From Actinomycetales bacterium (GTDB lineage Bacteria; Actinomycetota; Actinomycetes; Actinomycetales; Dermatophilaceae): a stretch of DNA of 64,000 nucleotides. The notes below the pieces were generated by a model that made no database searches, had not been told where the DNA came from, and saw nothing but the letters and a program-made list of their open reading frames with translations. The DNA lies in the NCBI GenBank assembly GCA_002748155.1, contig PDRO01000003.1:62001-126000 (forward strand), in the 5' to 3' direction. A program made the translations under genes and the position numbers. Positions 47,524 to 57,975 of this stretch are shown here, piece by piece (the stretch's first letter is position 1; every line of letters starts with the position of its first letter).

Positions 47524-48981
47524 ATGGTGACTCAGTCGGCCCTGTTGGCGAACGTGCCGACCGGACTGTTCGTCGCCGGACGTTGGCGGCCCGCAAGCGA
47601 CGAGGCCACGTTCCCGGTGCAGGACCCGGCCACCGGCCGGATCCTCCACCGAGTCGCGTCCGCGACCCCCACTGACGGTCTCGACGCCCTCACCGCAGCC
47701 GCCGACGCCCAGCCCGCGTGGGCGGCCACCGCACCCCGTGAACGTGCCGAGCTGTTGCGGCGGGCGTTCGAGGCGATCACAGCCAGGGCCGGCGACTTTG
47801 CCCTGCTGATGACCCTGGAAATGGGCAAGCCGCTGGCCGAGGCGCACGGCGAAGTCAGCTACGGCGCCGAGTACTTCCGCTGGTTCAGTGAGGAAGCCGT
47901 CCGGGTGCACGGCCGCTACGCTCAAGCCCCCGACGGTGCCACGCGACTGCTCACGATGAAGCAGCCGGTCGGCCCCACGATGATGATCACGCCGTGGAAC
48001 TTCCCGCTGGCCATGGGCACTCGCAAGATCGGACCGGCGATCGCGGCGGGCTGCACCATGGTCGTCAAGCCGGCCCCGCAGGCCCCACTGAGTATGCTCC
48101 TGCTGGCAAAAGTGTTGCAGGAGTGCGGCATTCCCGATGGGGTGCTGAACGTCGTGACGACGGACGACGCAGCCGCCGTGACCGAGCCGATACTCGGCGA
48201 CCCGCGACTACGCAAACTCACGTTCACCGGCTCCACCGAGGTCGGCCGACAGCTGGTCGCACAGTCGGCGACCGGCCTGCTGCGGGTGTCGATGGAGCTC
48301 GGCGGGAACGCACCGTTCCTCGTGTTCGACGACGCCCAGCTGGACCGGGCCGTCGACGGCGCTGTGCTGGCCAAGATGCGCAACATCGGTGAGGCGTGTA
48401 CTGCCGCGAACCGCTTCCTCGTGCACGACTCCGTGGCGGACGAATTCGCTGCTCGGCTGGTCGACCGGATGGCCGGACTGCGGGTGGGCAAAGGCACGGT
48501 CCCGGGCGTGCAGGTGGGGCCGCTCGTCGACCAGGCCGCTCGGGACGGAGTCGATGCCCTCGTACAGGACGCGGTAGCCGGCGGGGCCCGAGTGCTCTCC
48601 GGCGGCAGCCCACTGCCCGGCCGGGGCTGGTTCTACCCTCCCACCGTGCTCGTCGACGTGCCCGCCTCGGCCCGGATCGGGGCCGAAGAGATCTTCGGCC
48701 CGGTGGCCCCCATCTCGACCTTCGACACGGACGACGACGCGATCCGACTCGCCAATGACACCAGCTACGGCCTGGTTGCCTACGCGTTCACGACGAACCT
48801 GTCCCGGGCGATCCGTGTTGCCGAAGAACTCGACTTCGGCATGATCGGGATCAACCAGGGGATCGTGTCCAATCCGGCGGCGCCCTTCGGCGGAGTCAAG
48901 AACAGCGGTCTGGGCCGCGAAGGTGGGTTCGAAGGCATCGATGAATACCTCGAGGTGAAGTATGTCGGGATCGCACCATGA
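47524..48981 (+). CDS. NAD(P)-dependent succinate-semialdehyde dehydrogenase family
   Basis: Aldehyde dehydrogenase of 485 residues resembling GabD: ITPWNFPLAMGTRKIGPAIAAG, FTGSTEVGRQLVAQ, catalytic Glu in MELGGNAPFLVF, catalytic Cys in NIGEACTAANRFLVH and EIFGPVAPISTFDTDD. The ending APFGGVKNSGLGREGGFEGI is typical of GabD. It begins 32 bases after tpiA, in a spot where other actinobacteria usually carry ppc or go straight to secG. It is the second aldehyde dehydrogenase of this type in the window and differs clearly from the GabD2-like one. A semialdehyde of the GABA route is the likely substrate. Confidence 0.92.
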   Translation: MVTQSALLANVPTGLFVAGRWRPASDEATFPVQDPATGRILHRVASATPTDGLDALTAAADAQPAWAATAPRERAELLRRAFEAITARAGDFALLMTLEMGKPLAEAHGEVSYGAEYFRWFSEEAVRVHGRYAQAPDGATRLLTMKQPVGPTMMITPWNFPLAMGTRKIGPAIAAGCTMVVKPAPQAPLSMLLLAKVLQECGIPDGVLNVVTTDDAAAVTEPILGDPRLRKLTFTGSTEVGRQLVAQSATGLLRVSMELGGNAPFLVFDDAQLDRAVDGAVLAKMRNIGEACTAANRFLVHDSVADEFAARLVDRMAGLRVGKGTVPGVQVGPLVDQAARDGVDALVQDAVAGGARVLSGGSPLPGRGWFYPPTVLVDVPASARIGAEEIFGPVAPISTFDTDDDAIRLANDTSYGLVAYAFTTNLSRAIRVAEELDFGMIGINQGIVSNPAAPFGGVKNSGLGREGGFEGIDEYLEVKYVGIAP

Positions 48982-48995
48982 CCTCGCCAGACCTC

Positions 48996-49080
48996 ACGAT
49001 GCGCCAGTGTGGCTCCACCATGCCTCAGTGTGAATCCACGATGACTCCAGTGTGACTCCACATGACGTCGGCATGATTCC
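48996..49080 (+). repeat. Four tandem 21-22 bp repeats between gabD-like gene and secG
   Basis: Units at 48996-49016, 49017-49037, 49038-49059 and 49060-49080. Units 1-3 share a start ACnATG, the core CAGTGTG and the end TCC; unit 4 is more diverged. The block lies in the 243-base gap ahead of secG and is not part of a good reading frame. Confidence 0.7.
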
Positions 49081-49224
49081 CGCCACGACGACATGGTGCC
49101 TACGTCAGTCGCCGCGGGCCGACTAGGGCATTGCCGGATCGACAGGTATTCTGACCCTCGGCCTGATCGGGCCGAAGCAGAGCGGCAACCCCCGGATTCG
49201 GCAGAAAGGCAGCAGAGAAGCAGC

Positions 49225-49479
49225 ATGAACGTCATCGACGTGGTGCGCATCGGCATGCAGGTGCTGTTGGTGCTGTCCAGCCTCTTCCTTACCCTGCTCA
49301 TCCTCATGCACAAGGGCAAAGGCGGGGGGCTGTCGGACATGTTCGGTGGCGGCGTTTCGACGTCACTGAGTGGATCGACAGTGGCCGAAAGAAATCTCGA
49401 CCGCTTCACCATCGCGGTCGCTCTGGTGTGGTTCGTCGTCGTCGTCGGGCTCGGCTTGCTCGAGCGTTTCGCCGCCTGA
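49225..49479 (+). CDS. secG: Preprotein translocase subunit SecG
   Basis: Small membrane component of the SecYEG channel, 84 residues with two membrane segments (VLLVLSSLFLTLLILMH and IAVALVWFVVVVGLGLLE) flanking the conserved KGKGGGLSDMFGGG loop. The ATG at 49225 gives the normal short N-terminus (MNVIDVVRIGMQ); the frame open upstream to 49093 is not supported. It precedes rbpA by 18 bases. Confidence 0.94.
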   Translation: MNVIDVVRIGMQVLLVLSSLFLTLLILMHKGKGGGLSDMFGGGVSTSLSGSTVAERNLDRFTIAVALVWFVVVVGLGLLERFAA

Positions 49480-49497
49480 AAGGACACGAGGGGATTG

Positions 49498-49848
49498 ATG
49501 GCCAGCGGAAGTGCGATCCGGGGCAGCCGCGTGGGCGCCGGACCGATGGGGGAGGCCGAACGAGGCGACACCGCGCCCCGCGTCTTCGTCTCTTACTGGT
49601 GCTCGAACGGACACGAAACGAGGCCGGGCCTGGCTCAGGAGCCGGGGCTGGTGCCACCTGAGACATGGGACTGTCCGAGGTGTGGATTCCCGGCCGGACT
49701 CGACCGTGAAAACCCTCCGGCCCCGCCCCGTGCCGAGCCCTACAAGACGCACTTGGCGTATGTGAAGGAGCGGCGATCAGACGCCGACGGACAGGCCATT
49801 CTGGACGAAGCCCTGAGCACCCTGCGCAATCGGGGCCTCATCCAATAA
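49498..49848 (+). CDS. rbpA: RNA polymerase-binding protein RbpA
   Basis: Actinobacteria-specific transcription activator that binds RNA polymerase with principal sigma factors. 116 residues: zinc-ribbon core with SYWCSNGHE ... ETWDCPRCGF (Cys/His ligands), the linker RAEPYKTHLAYVKERRS, and the sigma-interacting helix at the end (DGQAILDEALSTLRNRG). GAGGGG lies four bases before ATG 49498. Its last 11 bases overlap the 3' end of pgl on the other strand. Confidence 0.95.
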   Translation: MASGSAIRGSRVGAGPMGEAERGDTAPRVFVSYWCSNGHETRPGLAQEPGLVPPETWDCPRCGFPAGLDRENPPAPPRAEPYKTHLAYVKERRSDADGQAILDEALSTLRNRGLIQ

Positions 49849-50614
49849 GGAGCAGCGCGGCCGCGTCGGCATCGACGAGCCACAACGTTTCTTCTCGACC
49901 GTGCACCCGGCCAGCGGGGGTCTGGTCGGCCACTGACGCATCCCACGACCGCTCCACTGCTGCGGCCTTGTCAGCTCCTGCGACGAGCAGCCAGGTATGC
50001 CGGGCGCGCGCTAGCGCCGGGAAGGTCAGAGTCACTCGGCGGGTCGGCGGTTTGGGGGAGTCGTCGACTGGCGCAGTCGGGGCGTGCGTGATCGCCAGTT
50101 CCGGTCGGCCGGGGAATAGCGAGCAGATGTGCGCGTCAGGGCCGACACCGAGCAACAGGATGTCGAAGCCGGGAACGAGGGCTGGGTGCGGGGCGTGGGC
50201 GGCCAGCTCCGCGGCATACCGTGTTGCGGCGTCTTGCGGGTCGGCACTGCCGTCCGGTCCGGGTATCGAATGGACGCGTGCCGGGTCGAGACCGGGGAGC
50301 CGGTCGAGTAACGCGACGCGGTTCTGGGTCTCGTTCCGGTCGGGGTGCCCCGTGGGCAGGTAACGCTCGTCGCCCCACCAGAAATGCACCCGGGACCAGT
50401 CGACGAGGGTGAGCAGGGGAGAGGCGCCGGCAGCGGCGAGGATCGCCGACCCCATGCTCCCGCCGGTGAGCCCGAGGTGTGCGTCCCGCACTGCCGGGCC
50501 GGCACGGCACTGAGCCTGCTGCAACGCGAGCAGCAACCGAGCGCCGGCAGCTGCGGCCAGGGTGGCCCGGTCGGGATGAACGAGCAGCTGTGGTGGGTGG
50601 GTCGTCACGGTCAC
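49838..50614 (-). CDS. pgl: 6-phosphogluconolactonase
   Basis: Second step of the oxidative pentose-phosphate pathway. 258 residues with LGLTGGSMGSAIL, DWSRVHFWWGDERYLP, and GVGPDAHICSLFPG, where most members have GxDGHxASLFPG. The GTG start overlaps the opcA stop by four bases. It is the last gene of the tkt-tal-zwf-opcA-pgl operon and overlaps rbpA tail to tail. Confidence 0.93.
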   Translation of the reverse strand: MTVTTHPPQLLVHPDRATLAAAAGARLLLALQQAQCRAGPAVRDAHLGLTGGSMGSAILAAAGASPLLTLVDWSRVHFWWGDERYLPTGHPDRNETQNRVALLDRLPGLDPARVHSIPGPDGSADPQDAATRYAAELAAHAPHPALVPGFDILLLGVGPDAHICSLFPGRPELAITHAPTAPVDDSPKPPTRRVTLTFPALARARHTWLLVAGADKAAAVERSWDASVADQTPAGRVHGREETLWLVDADAAALLLIG

Positions 50615-51657
50615 CCCCGGGTGGGTTCGGTGGTGTGCTCGAGCACCGTCGAAGCGGCCAACTGTGCGGACCTGTTGCGGCGTAGCCGCTCGGCCCGCCG
50701 GCGGGCCGGACTCACCGCCGCGGCCCCGGCCGAGCCACGGGGGCGGGTGACCTTGGGCAGCCCTTTGCGCAACGCGTCGGCGTAGGTCTCATCCGGGTCG
50801 AGGCGGCGTAGCTCCTCGGCGAGGCACTCGGCATCGCTCAGCCGTCGCAGACTCATCCGTCGGTCGGGTTGGCCCGGTCGGGTCATCCTCGCGCCCAGAT
50901 CGCCGACCCGGACCAGATCGATGGGGCCACTGTTGCGTTCGAGTCGGACACTGCCGACGCCGCTGCCGTCCTGGATCTGGGCGCGTCGGGTCGGTGCGCG
51001 CAGTGCGTGAGCCAGCCAAGCGGCGAGCAAGTCGGCCGACGGCGAGGCCACGGCGCCGGACACGACTGCTTCGGTGACAGACTCGTAGGGCGGGCCATCC
51101 AAGGCGGCAGCGAGCAGACCCCGCCAGAGGGTGAGGCGGGTCCAGGCCAAGTCGGTGTCGCCGGGCCGATAGGTCGCGGCGAGCTGTTTCAGCATGGCCG
51201 AGGGCCGACCGCTTTCGGCGCTGTCGGTGATCCGTCGGCTGGCCAGCTGGGCGATCGGGTCGGTTCCCAGGTCTCGGGGTGCCTGGCGGGGCCACCAGGC
51301 CAGCACGGGGGTGTCGGCCAACAGCAGCGGGACGACGACGCTCTGGGGGTGTCCGGCCAGGCGACCGACGAGCCGCAGCACGACGACCTCGCTGGCACCC
51401 GCATCGCCGCCCAGGCGGATCTGGCCGCTCAGATCGCTGGTGCCCCGGCGGGTGCCGGCCACGACGACGATAATCCGTGACGGGTGCTGGCGACTGGCAT
51501 CGGTGGCGACCGCGATGGCGTCGTCGGCGCTGTCTTGATCGACGACGACGATGAGGGTCAGCACCCGGGAGATCGTCATCGCACCGACCTGGTTGCGCAG
51601 GTCGACGAGCTTGCGGGTCAACGCCGAGGTCGAAGTCTGGGGCAGGTCGATGATCAT
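50611..51657 (-). CDS. opcA: Glucose-6-phosphate dehydrogenase assembly protein OpcA
   Basis: Accessory protein needed for full activity of glucose-6-phosphate dehydrogenase in actinobacteria and cyanobacteria. 348 residues: VGAMTISRVLTLIVVV, then HPSRIIVVVAG, the family signature LLLADTPVLAWWPRQAP, and DLAWTRLTLWRGLLAAALD. The C-terminal 50 residues are Arg/Ala-rich. Start and stop overlap the neighbouring zwf and pgl genes by four bases each, so the three are translationally coupled. Confidence 0.94.
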   Translation of the reverse strand: MIIDLPQTSTSALTRKLVDLRNQVGAMTISRVLTLIVVVDQDSADDAIAVATDASRQHPSRIIVVVAGTRRGTSDLSGQIRLGGDAGASEVVVLRLVGRLAGHPQSVVVPLLLADTPVLAWWPRQAPRDLGTDPIAQLASRRITDSAESGRPSAMLKQLAATYRPGDTDLAWTRLTLWRGLLAAALDGPPYESVTEAVVSGAVASPSADLLAAWLAHALRAPTRRAQIQDGSGVGSVRLERNSGPIDLVRVGDLGARMTRPGQPDRRMSLRRLSDAECLAEELRRLDPDETYADALRKGLPKVTRPRGSAGAAAVSPARRRAERLRRNRSAQLAASTVLEHTTEPTRG

Positions 51658-53195
51658 GGCTTCCTCCAGGCCCGCCCGTCGCGAGCCAACATCCGGTCCG
51701 CACTTGCCGGACCCCAGCCACCGGAGGCATAGGGCTCAGGGCGGCCGTGCCGGGACCAATACCGTTCGATCGGATCGAGGATCTGCCAGGACAACTCGAC
51801 CTCTTCATGGCGCGGGAACAGCGGCGGGTCGCCGAGCAGCACGTCGAGGATCAGGCGTTCGTAGGCTTCCGGTGAGCTCTCGGTGAACGCACTGCCGTAG
51901 CCGAAGTCCATCGAGACGTCCCGGACCTCCATCTGGGCGCCGGGCACCTTGGCCCCGAAGCGGATCGTCACTCCCTCATCCGGTTGCACCCGGATCACCA
52001 GGGCGTTGCGGCCCAACTCTTCGGTGGCGGTAGCCGCAAACGGCAGGTGCGGGGCCGGTTTGAACACGACTGCGATCTCGGTGACTCGCTTGCCCAACCG
52101 CTTGCCGGTGCGCAAATAGAACGGCACGTCCGCCCACCGGGCCGTCGCGAGCTCGAGCCGCACCGCGGCATAGGTCTCGGTCGTCGAATCGGGGTCGACG
52201 CCCGTTTCCTGCCGGTAGCCGACGACCTCTTCGGCACCCTGCCAACCGGCTGCATATTGGCCGCGCGCGGTATCCCGGCCGATATCAGTGGGCACTCGGA
52301 CCGCGGCGAGCACTTTCTCCTTCTCGGCACGCAACCAACGGGCGTCGAAGGAGATCGGCTCCTCCATCGCGGTCAGCGCCATCAGCTGCAAGAGGTGATT
52401 CTGGATGACGTCTCGCGCGGCGCCGATGCCGTCGTAGTAGCCGGCCCGGCCACCGATGCCGATGTCCTCGGCCATCGTGATCTGCACGTGGTCGATGTGG
52501 TTGGCGTTCCACACCGGTTCGAAGAGCCGGTTGGCGAACCGCACGGCGAGTAGGTTCTGCACCGTCTCCTTGCCGAGGTAGTGGTCGACACGGAAGACCG
52601 AATCCTGGGGAAAGACCGCCTCAACGAGGGAGTTCAGCTCGCGCGCCGAGCGCAGATCGTGGCCGAACGGTTTCTCGATGACCACTCGGCGCCACCCACC
52701 GCGATCCGCCGTAGCCAGGCCGTGTTCCTGCAACTGCTGACAGACCTGAGCGAAGAACGCCGGTGGGATGGACAGGTAGAACGCGACGTTTCCTCCGGTA
52801 CCGCGTTGCTGCTGCAGCTCGCGGACGGTCTGAGCCAGCCGAGCGAATGCGTCGTCGTCGTCGAACGTGCCGGGCACGAAACGGAACCCTTCGGCGAGGG
52901 CTTGCCAGACTTGTTCGCGGAACGGGGTGCGGGCATGCTCACGGACGGCGTCGTGGACGATCGCGCCGAAATCCTGGTCGGCCCAATCCCGGCGGGCGAA
53001 TCCGACCAGGGAGAAGCCCGGTGGGAGCAAGCCGCGATTGGCCAAGTCGTAGATCGCCGGCATGAGCTTCTTGCGGGCCAGATCACCGGTGACACCGAAA
53101 AGCACCATGCCACACGGTCCGGCGATCCGCGGCAGCCGTCGGTCCCGGTCATCACGCAGCGGGTTGCGTTCGGCGGAGACACGTGCGGGACTCAT
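51654..53195 (-). CDS. zwf: Glucose-6-phosphate 1-dehydrogenase
   Basis: Oxidises glucose 6-phosphate to the lactone, producing NADPH. 513 residues with the dinucleotide site MVLFGVTGDLARKKLMPAIY, substrate motif VFRVDHYLGKETVQNL, the catalytic His within it, and WNANHIDHVQITMAEDIG. Starts at ATG 53195, nine bases after the tal stop, and its stop overlaps opcA. Confidence 0.97.
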   Translation of the reverse strand: MSPARVSAERNPLRDDRDRRLPRIAGPCGMVLFGVTGDLARKKLMPAIYDLANRGLLPPGFSLVGFARRDWADQDFGAIVHDAVREHARTPFREQVWQALAEGFRFVPGTFDDDDAFARLAQTVRELQQQRGTGGNVAFYLSIPPAFFAQVCQQLQEHGLATADRGGWRRVVIEKPFGHDLRSARELNSLVEAVFPQDSVFRVDHYLGKETVQNLLAVRFANRLFEPVWNANHIDHVQITMAEDIGIGGRAGYYDGIGAARDVIQNHLLQLMALTAMEEPISFDARWLRAEKEKVLAAVRVPTDIGRDTARGQYAAGWQGAEEVVGYRQETGVDPDSTTETYAAVRLELATARWADVPFYLRTGKRLGKRVTEIAVVFKPAPHLPFAATATEELGRNALVIRVQPDEGVTIRFGAKVPGAQMEVRDVSMDFGYGSAFTESSPEAYERLILDVLLGDPPLFPRHEEVELSWQILDPIERYWSRHGRPEPYASGGWGPASADRMLARDGRAWRKP

Positions 53196-53204
53196 GCCGA
53201 GAAA

Positions 53205-54308
53205 CTACCCGGTCCGCATCGCCTTCGATACGTCGAGGAGTAGGGCTTGCCACGCTTGCTCGAACTTCTCGACGCCTTGTCGCTCGAGGGTGTCGACGAC
53301 GTCCGGATACGAGATGCCCTGAGCCTCAACGGCATCTAGGGTGTCCTGGGCCGCAGGATACTCGTTGGTCACGGTGTCACCCCGGATGTCACCGTGGTCT
53401 TCGACCGCGCGTAGCGTCGGCTCGGGCATCGTGTTGACCGTGCCGGGGGCGACCAGCTCCGTGACGTAGCGGGTGTCGGGGTAGGCGGGATCCTTGACGC
53501 TTGTCGAGGCCCACAGCGGCCGCTGCGGCCGGGCACCGTCGCCGGCCAGGCTCTGCCATCGCGGGGTCGCGAAGACCTCTTCGTATGCCTGGTAGGCCAA
53601 CCGGGCGTTCGCGATGGCGGCTTTGCCTTTGAGCGCTGTCGCAGCCTCGGACCCGATGGTGGTCAGTTGCTTGTCGACTTCGGTGTCCATCCGGGATACG
53701 AAGAAGGACGCCACCGAGTTGATCCGGGACAGATCGAGGCCGGCCTCGTGGGCTTGCTCCAGTCCGTCGAGGAAGGCATGCATGACGTCGCGGTAGCGCT
53801 GCAACGCGAAGATCAGGGTGACGTTGACCGAGATACCGCGGGCCAGCACCTCGGTGATCGCCGGGAGGCCCGCCACGGTGGCCGGGATCTTGATGAGCAC
53901 GTTGGGCCGGTCGATGAGCCGAGCCAGCTCGCTGGCCTGGGCGATCGTCGATTCAGTGTCATGAGCCAGGCGCGGGTCGACCTCGACGGACACCTGGCCG
54001 TCGATGCCGTCGGTCGCGTCGTGGACCGGCCCGAAGAGGTCGCAAGCGGCACGCACGTCATCGGTGATCACGGCCAACAGTGCTTCGTCGGCGCTGAAGC
54101 CTGCACCGGCCAGGGCATGAAGCTGCTCGTGATAGTCGGTGCCGGACGTGATGGCGGCGTGGAAGATCGACGGGTTCGTCGTCACCCCGGTGACGTGCTT
54201 TTCAGCAATCAGCGCCGCCAGGCTGCCGCTGGTGAGCCGGCTGCGGGAGAGATCATCGAGCCAGATGGAGCAGCCGGCGAGGGTGAGGTCGCTGAGGTGG
54301 TCGGACAT
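53205..54308 (-). CDS. tal: Transaldolase
   Basis: Non-oxidative pentose-phosphate enzyme. From ATG 54308 it has 367 residues, the size of actinobacterial transaldolases. [13 protein letters not shown] near the start and the Schiff-base Lys in [36 protein letters not shown] and [12 protein letters not shown] complete the barrel. The frame extends upstream to 54608 but overlaps tkt in antisense-free sequence without a ribosome site. It lies between tkt and zwf. Confidence 0.96.
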   Translation of the reverse strand: MSDHLSDLTLAGCSIWLDDLSRSRLTSGSLAALIAEKHVTGVTTNPSIFHAAITSGTDYHEQLHALAGAGFSADEALLAVITDDVRAACDLFGPVHDATDGIDGQVSVEVDPRLAHDTESTIAQASELARLIDRPNVLIKIPATVAGLPAITEVLARGISVNVTLIFALQRYRDVMHAFLDGLEQAHEAGLDLSRINSVASFFVSRMDTEVDKQLTTIGSEAATALKGKAAIANARLAYQAYEEVFATPRWQSLAGDGARPQRPLWASTSVKDPAYPDTRYVTELVAPGTVNTMPEPTLRAVEDHGDIRGDTVTNEYPAAQDTLDAVEAQGISYPDVVDTLERQGVEKFEQAWQALLLDVSKAMRTG

Positions 54309-54352
54309 GTCGGACTCTTTTCGATGGTCTCGGGTGGGGCCGGTGTGCAAAC

Positions 54353-56530
54353 TCACGCACCGGCGTCTGCGAGCGATGCTCTCGCTGCGGCGACGACGGC
54401 ATCCGCGGTGATGCCGAATTCGTGGAAAAGCCGGGAGCCGTCGGCGGAGGCACCGAAATGGTCGAGGCCGACGACCCGTCCGGCGTCCCCGGCCAGACCG
54501 TGCCAGCCGGCAGTGACACCGGCTTCGACGACGACTCGGGCCCGGATGGCCGTAGGCAACACCTGCTCCCGGTAGTCGGCATCCTGGGCCTGGAACCATT
54601 CGAGGCACGGCATGGAGACCACCCGGGTGGCGATGCCCTCACCTTCGAGGAGCTCCCGGGCGGCAAGCGCGATGGTGACCTCGGAGCCAGTGGCCACGAG
54701 CAGCACCTGCGGAGCACCCATCCGGTCGGGACCACCGTCGACGAGGACGTAGCCGCCCCGGGCGGTCCGGTCGGCGGGCGCATGCCGTGCCCGGTCGATG
54801 ACCGGCAGGGTTTGCCGGGTCAGCACGAGAGCTGCCGGCCGACGATTGCGCAGGATGGTCGCCCAGGCATGCACAGTCTCGTTGGCGTCGGCCGGGCGGA
54901 CCACGTCGAGATCGGGAATCGCCCGCAACGACAACAGGTGCTCGACCGGTTGATGAGTGGGGCCGTCCTCACCGACGCCGATCGAGTCGTGGGTCCAGAC
55001 GAAGGTGACTGGGAGCGTCTGCAACGCCGCAAGCCGGATAGCGCCGCGCATGAAGTCGGAGAACACGAGGAAGGTGCCCCCATAGGGGCGGGTCAGCCCG
55101 TCGGCAGCGATGCCGTTGAGGATCGCGCCCATCCCGAATTCGCGGACACCGAAGTGCAGGGTGCGCCCGTAGGGGTGGCCCTTCCAGGTGCGGGTCTGCT
55201 TGCCCTTCGGGATAAACGAGGGCTCACCGGCCATCGTCGTGTTGTTGCTGTCGGCCAGGTCGGCCGAACCACCCCACAGCTCCGGCAGCACCGGCGCCAG
55301 GGCGGTCAGAGTCTTTCCTGACGCGGCCCGGGTCGCGATGCCGTCGGTGTCGGGCTCCCAGACGGGCAGCACCGCCTCGAAATCGGCAGGCAGCTGGCCA
55401 GCCACCAGCCGGTCGAGCGTCTCGGCACGATCCGGGTGGGTCGCGCGCCACCCGGCGTACTGCTTGTCCCACGCCTTCCGGGCCGCCTTGCCACGCTTGA
55501 CCACCCGACGGGCGTGGGTCAGCACCCGCTTCTCGACAGGGAAAGCGACCTCCGGATCGAAGCCGAGTGCCGTCTTGAGACCGCGGATCTCTTCGGCGCC
55601 GAGCGCGGCACCGTGCGAAGCACCGCTGTCCTGCTTGGTCGGGCACGGCCACGCGATGATCGTGCGCAGCACGATCAGGGTCGGCTTGCGACGGACCTTC
55701 CGGCCGGTTTCGATCGCTTTGAGCAACGCATCGACGTCTTCGACGTAGCTGGCGCCGTCAGCCGTCGGACCACGCCAGTCGACGGTGCGCACATCCCAGC
55801 CGTAGGCGGCGTAACGGGCGGCGACGTCCTCGCTGACCGCGATGTCGGTGTCGTCCTCGATCGAAATCTTGTTCTGGTCGTAGATGACCGTAAGGTTGCC
55901 GAGCTCCTGGTGCCCGGCCAGAGAACTGGCCTCGTGGGCCACCCCTTCCATGATGTCGCCGTCGCTGGCAAGCACATAGACATGATGGTCGAAGATGCTC
56001 TCGCCGGGCTTGGCGTCCGGGTCGAACAGCCCACGCACCCGGCGTTGGGCCATCGCCATTCCGACCGCACTGGCCAGCCCGGTGCCCAACGGCCCGGTCG
56101 TGATCTCGACACCGGCCGGGTGGCCGAGCTCGGGATGACCCGGAGTGCGACTGCCCCAGGTGCGCAGCGCCTGGATGTCCGCCAGCTCCAGACCGTAGCC
56201 GCCGAAAAAGAGCTGGAGATAGAGGGTCAGGCTGGAGTGCCCGCACGACAGCACGAAGCGGTCACGACCCAACCACGCCGGGTCGCTCGGGTCGTGACGC
56301 ATCACCTGCTGAAAGAGCAGGTATGCCGCAGGAGCCAGCGAGATCGCTGCGCCCGGGTGTCCGTTCCCGGCGTGCTGCACCGCATCGGCGGCCAGGACGC
56401 GGATCGTGTCGACTCCTCGGATGTCTACGTCGGTCCAGCCGGCCCGGCGGGCCTTGGGCCGCTGCACGTGCTTGTCGCGAGCGCCGAGCAGGGTGGACGA
56501 TGAGCCGGGGCTGGCCGGACGAGGCGTCAC
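54353..56530 (-). CDS. tkt: Transketolase
   Basis: Thiamine-diphosphate enzyme moving two-carbon units between sugar phosphates. 725 residues from GTG 56530, which is preceded by GAAGGAG; the frame continues upstream to 56725 without support. [20 protein letters not shown], the ThDP motif starting at [14 protein letters not shown] and ending near [10 protein letters not shown], and the pyrimidine domain [35 protein letters not shown] is the transketolase signature. First gene of the pentose-phosphate operon, divergent from ctaB. Confidence 0.97.
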   Translation of the reverse strand: MTPRPASPGSSSTLLGARDKHVQRPKARRAGWTDVDIRGVDTIRVLAADAVQHAGNGHPGAAISLAPAAYLLFQQVMRHDPSDPAWLGRDRFVLSCGHSSLTLYLQLFFGGYGLELADIQALRTWGSRTPGHPELGHPAGVEITTGPLGTGLASAVGMAMAQRRVRGLFDPDAKPGESIFDHHVYVLASDGDIMEGVAHEASSLAGHQELGNLTVIYDQNKISIEDDTDIAVSEDVAARYAAYGWDVRTVDWRGPTADGASYVEDVDALLKAIETGRKVRRKPTLIVLRTIIAWPCPTKQDSGASHGAALGAEEIRGLKTALGFDPEVAFPVEKRVLTHARRVVKRGKAARKAWDKQYAGWRATHPDRAETLDRLVAGQLPADFEAVLPVWEPDTDGIATRAASGKTLTALAPVLPELWGGSADLADSNNTTMAGEPSFIPKGKQTRTWKGHPYGRTLHFGVREFGMGAILNGIAADGLTRPYGGTFLVFSDFMRGAIRLAALQTLPVTFVWTHDSIGVGEDGPTHQPVEHLLSLRAIPDLDVVRPADANETVHAWATILRNRRPAALVLTRQTLPVIDRARHAPADRTARGGYVLVDGGPDRMGAPQVLLVATGSEVTIALAARELLEGEGIATRVVSMPCLEWFQAQDADYREQVLPTAIRARVVVEAGVTAGWHGLAGDAGRVVGLDHFGASADGSRLFHEFGITADAVVAAARASLADAGA

Positions 56531-56766
56531 AAGGCTCTCCTTCAATGATCCAATGTGACATGTCGACATGTGGTCAAGCCGGCGTTTCCGTCGACTCGAG
56601 TGTGTGGTCAGGCCGAGACGGCCTACGCCGAGCCTAGTCCGGACCGTGACCGGGTGAGTGCCGTGCATCGGGTCGGCTGCCGGGCACCTCGCCGAACCTG
56701 TCCAGCGTGGTGAGTGAGACGCCACACGACCCCGGCCCGCCCGCGCACCGGGTCAGCTATCCCCGT

Positions 56767-56772
56767 TAGACT
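56767..56772 (+). promoter_or_regulatory. -10 element for leaderless ctaB mRNA
   Basis: TAGACT ends six bases before the ctaB GTG; no ribosome-binding site. The 248-base gap to tkt should also hold the tkt promoter on the other strand. Confidence 0.55.
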
Positions 56773-56778
56773 CCGGAC

Positions 56779-57744
56779 GTGACCGCTGTCGACCCGCGCG
56801 CCGAGCTGGCCGCGCACCCATGGGCCGCTGGTGCGGGGTGGCGTTTCCTCGTCGGGCAATATGTGGCGCTCACCAAACCTCGGATCATCGAGCTGTTGCT
56901 CATCACGACCGTTCCGGTCATGTTCCTCGCCGCCCGCGGCATCCCGAACGCTTGGCTGATCCTGGCCACGCTAATCGGAGGATCCTTGTCAGCCGGTTCG
57001 GCGAACGCCTTCAACTGCGTCATCGACCGTGACATCGATGCGATGATGAACCGCACCGCGACCCGGCCGTTGGTCACCGGCGTCATCTCGATCCGTCATG
57101 CGGTGGTCTTCGCCGGTGCTTTGTGCGTCGCTTCGACTCTCGTGCTCGGTTTGGCGGTCAATTGGCTGTCGGCCTGGTTGGCGTTGGGGGCTTTCGCCTT
57201 CTATGTCGGCATCTACTCCGTCGTGCTCAAGCGCCGCACTACCCAGAACATCGTCTGGGGTGGCGCAGCCGGGTGTATGCCGGTGCTCATCGGCTGGTCG
57301 GCGGTCACCGAGACCGTCGAGTTTCCGGCGTGGATCCTCTTCCTCGTCATCTTCTTCTGGACGCCACCGCACTATTGGCCGTTGTCGATGAAGTTCAAGG
57401 ACGACTACGCCGCAGCCCGGGTGCCGATGCTGCCGGTGGTCGAGCGTTTCGTCGTCGTGTCCCGGCGGATCCTCGCCTACTCGTGGGCGATGGTGCTGAC
57501 CTCGCTCGCGTTGGTTCCGATCGCCCTGATGGGCTGGGTGTATCTCGCGGGCGCGTTGGGTGCGGGTGCGATCTTCCTCGCCGAGGCACATCGGCTGCAC
57601 CATCACGCCGTCCTCGGGTCAGCCCAGTCGGTGCTGCGGCCGATGCGGTTGTTTCACTTGTCGATCACCTATCTGACGATCCTCTTCGCAGCCGTGGCGA
57701 TCGACCCGCTCGTGTATCTGCCGATCCCGGGCTTGGTGCGTTGA
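56779..57744 (+). CDS. ctaB: Protoheme IX farnesyltransferase (heme O synthase)
   Basis: UbiA-family membrane prenyltransferase that adds a farnesyl group to heme B for the terminal oxidase. 321 residues with about nine membrane helices. First Asp-rich motif [19 protein letters not shown] (about 93-110) and the second loop around [26 protein letters not shown]. Divergent from tkt, as in other actinobacteria. ctaA, encoding the next step to heme A, lies about 5 kb downstream on the other strand. Confidence 0.96.
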   Translation: MTAVDPRAELAAHPWAAGAGWRFLVGQYVALTKPRIIELLLITTVPVMFLAARGIPNAWLILATLIGGSLSAGSANAFNCVIDRDIDAMMNRTATRPLVTGVISIRHAVVFAGALCVASTLVLGLAVNWLSAWLALGAFAFYVGIYSVVLKRRTTQNIVWGGAAGCMPVLIGWSAVTETVEFPAWILFLVIFFWTPPHYWPLSMKFKDDYAAARVPMLPVVERFVVVSRRILAYSWAMVLTSLALVPIALMGWVYLAGALGAGAIFLAEAHRLHHHAVLGSAQSVLRPMRLFHLSITYLTILFAAVAIDPLVYLPIPGLVR

Positions 57745-57843
57745 GAGCCGAGCCAGACAGGGAGCATCCGTTCCTAAACTGCGTCTAAGCCGGGCGTGGT
57801 AGCACGTCGAGATGCAGCCGAGCCGTTGTCGGGGGCGCGGTTG

Positions 57844-57975
57844 TCACCGGCGCCGCCGGGCCAGCACGATCAAGATGACTGCTGCTGCAACGGCCACACC
57901 GAGCAACACGATGACCAAACCGGGGCTGACGCCGTCGTCAGGTGGCAGGACGTCAGTGACCAGGGTCGATCTCAT
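57844..57975 (-). CDS. 43-residue single-span membrane microprotein
   Basis: Reads MRSTLVTDVLPPDDGVSPG, a membrane span of about 20 residues (LVIVLLGVAVAAAVILIVLA) and a final RRRR. The positive C-terminus predicts N-out topology. Its ATG overlaps the stop codon of the upstream membrane protein (ATGA), so it is likely co-translated with it. No family known to me. The coupling and clean span-plus-Arg design argue that it is real. Confidence 0.55.
   Translation of the reverse strand: MRSTLVTDVLPPDDGVSPGLVIVLLGVAVAAAVILIVLARRRR

Noticed and set aside
48996..49080. A CRISPR array
   Set aside because: The repeats are directly adjoining without spacers, only four in number, and no cas genes are near.
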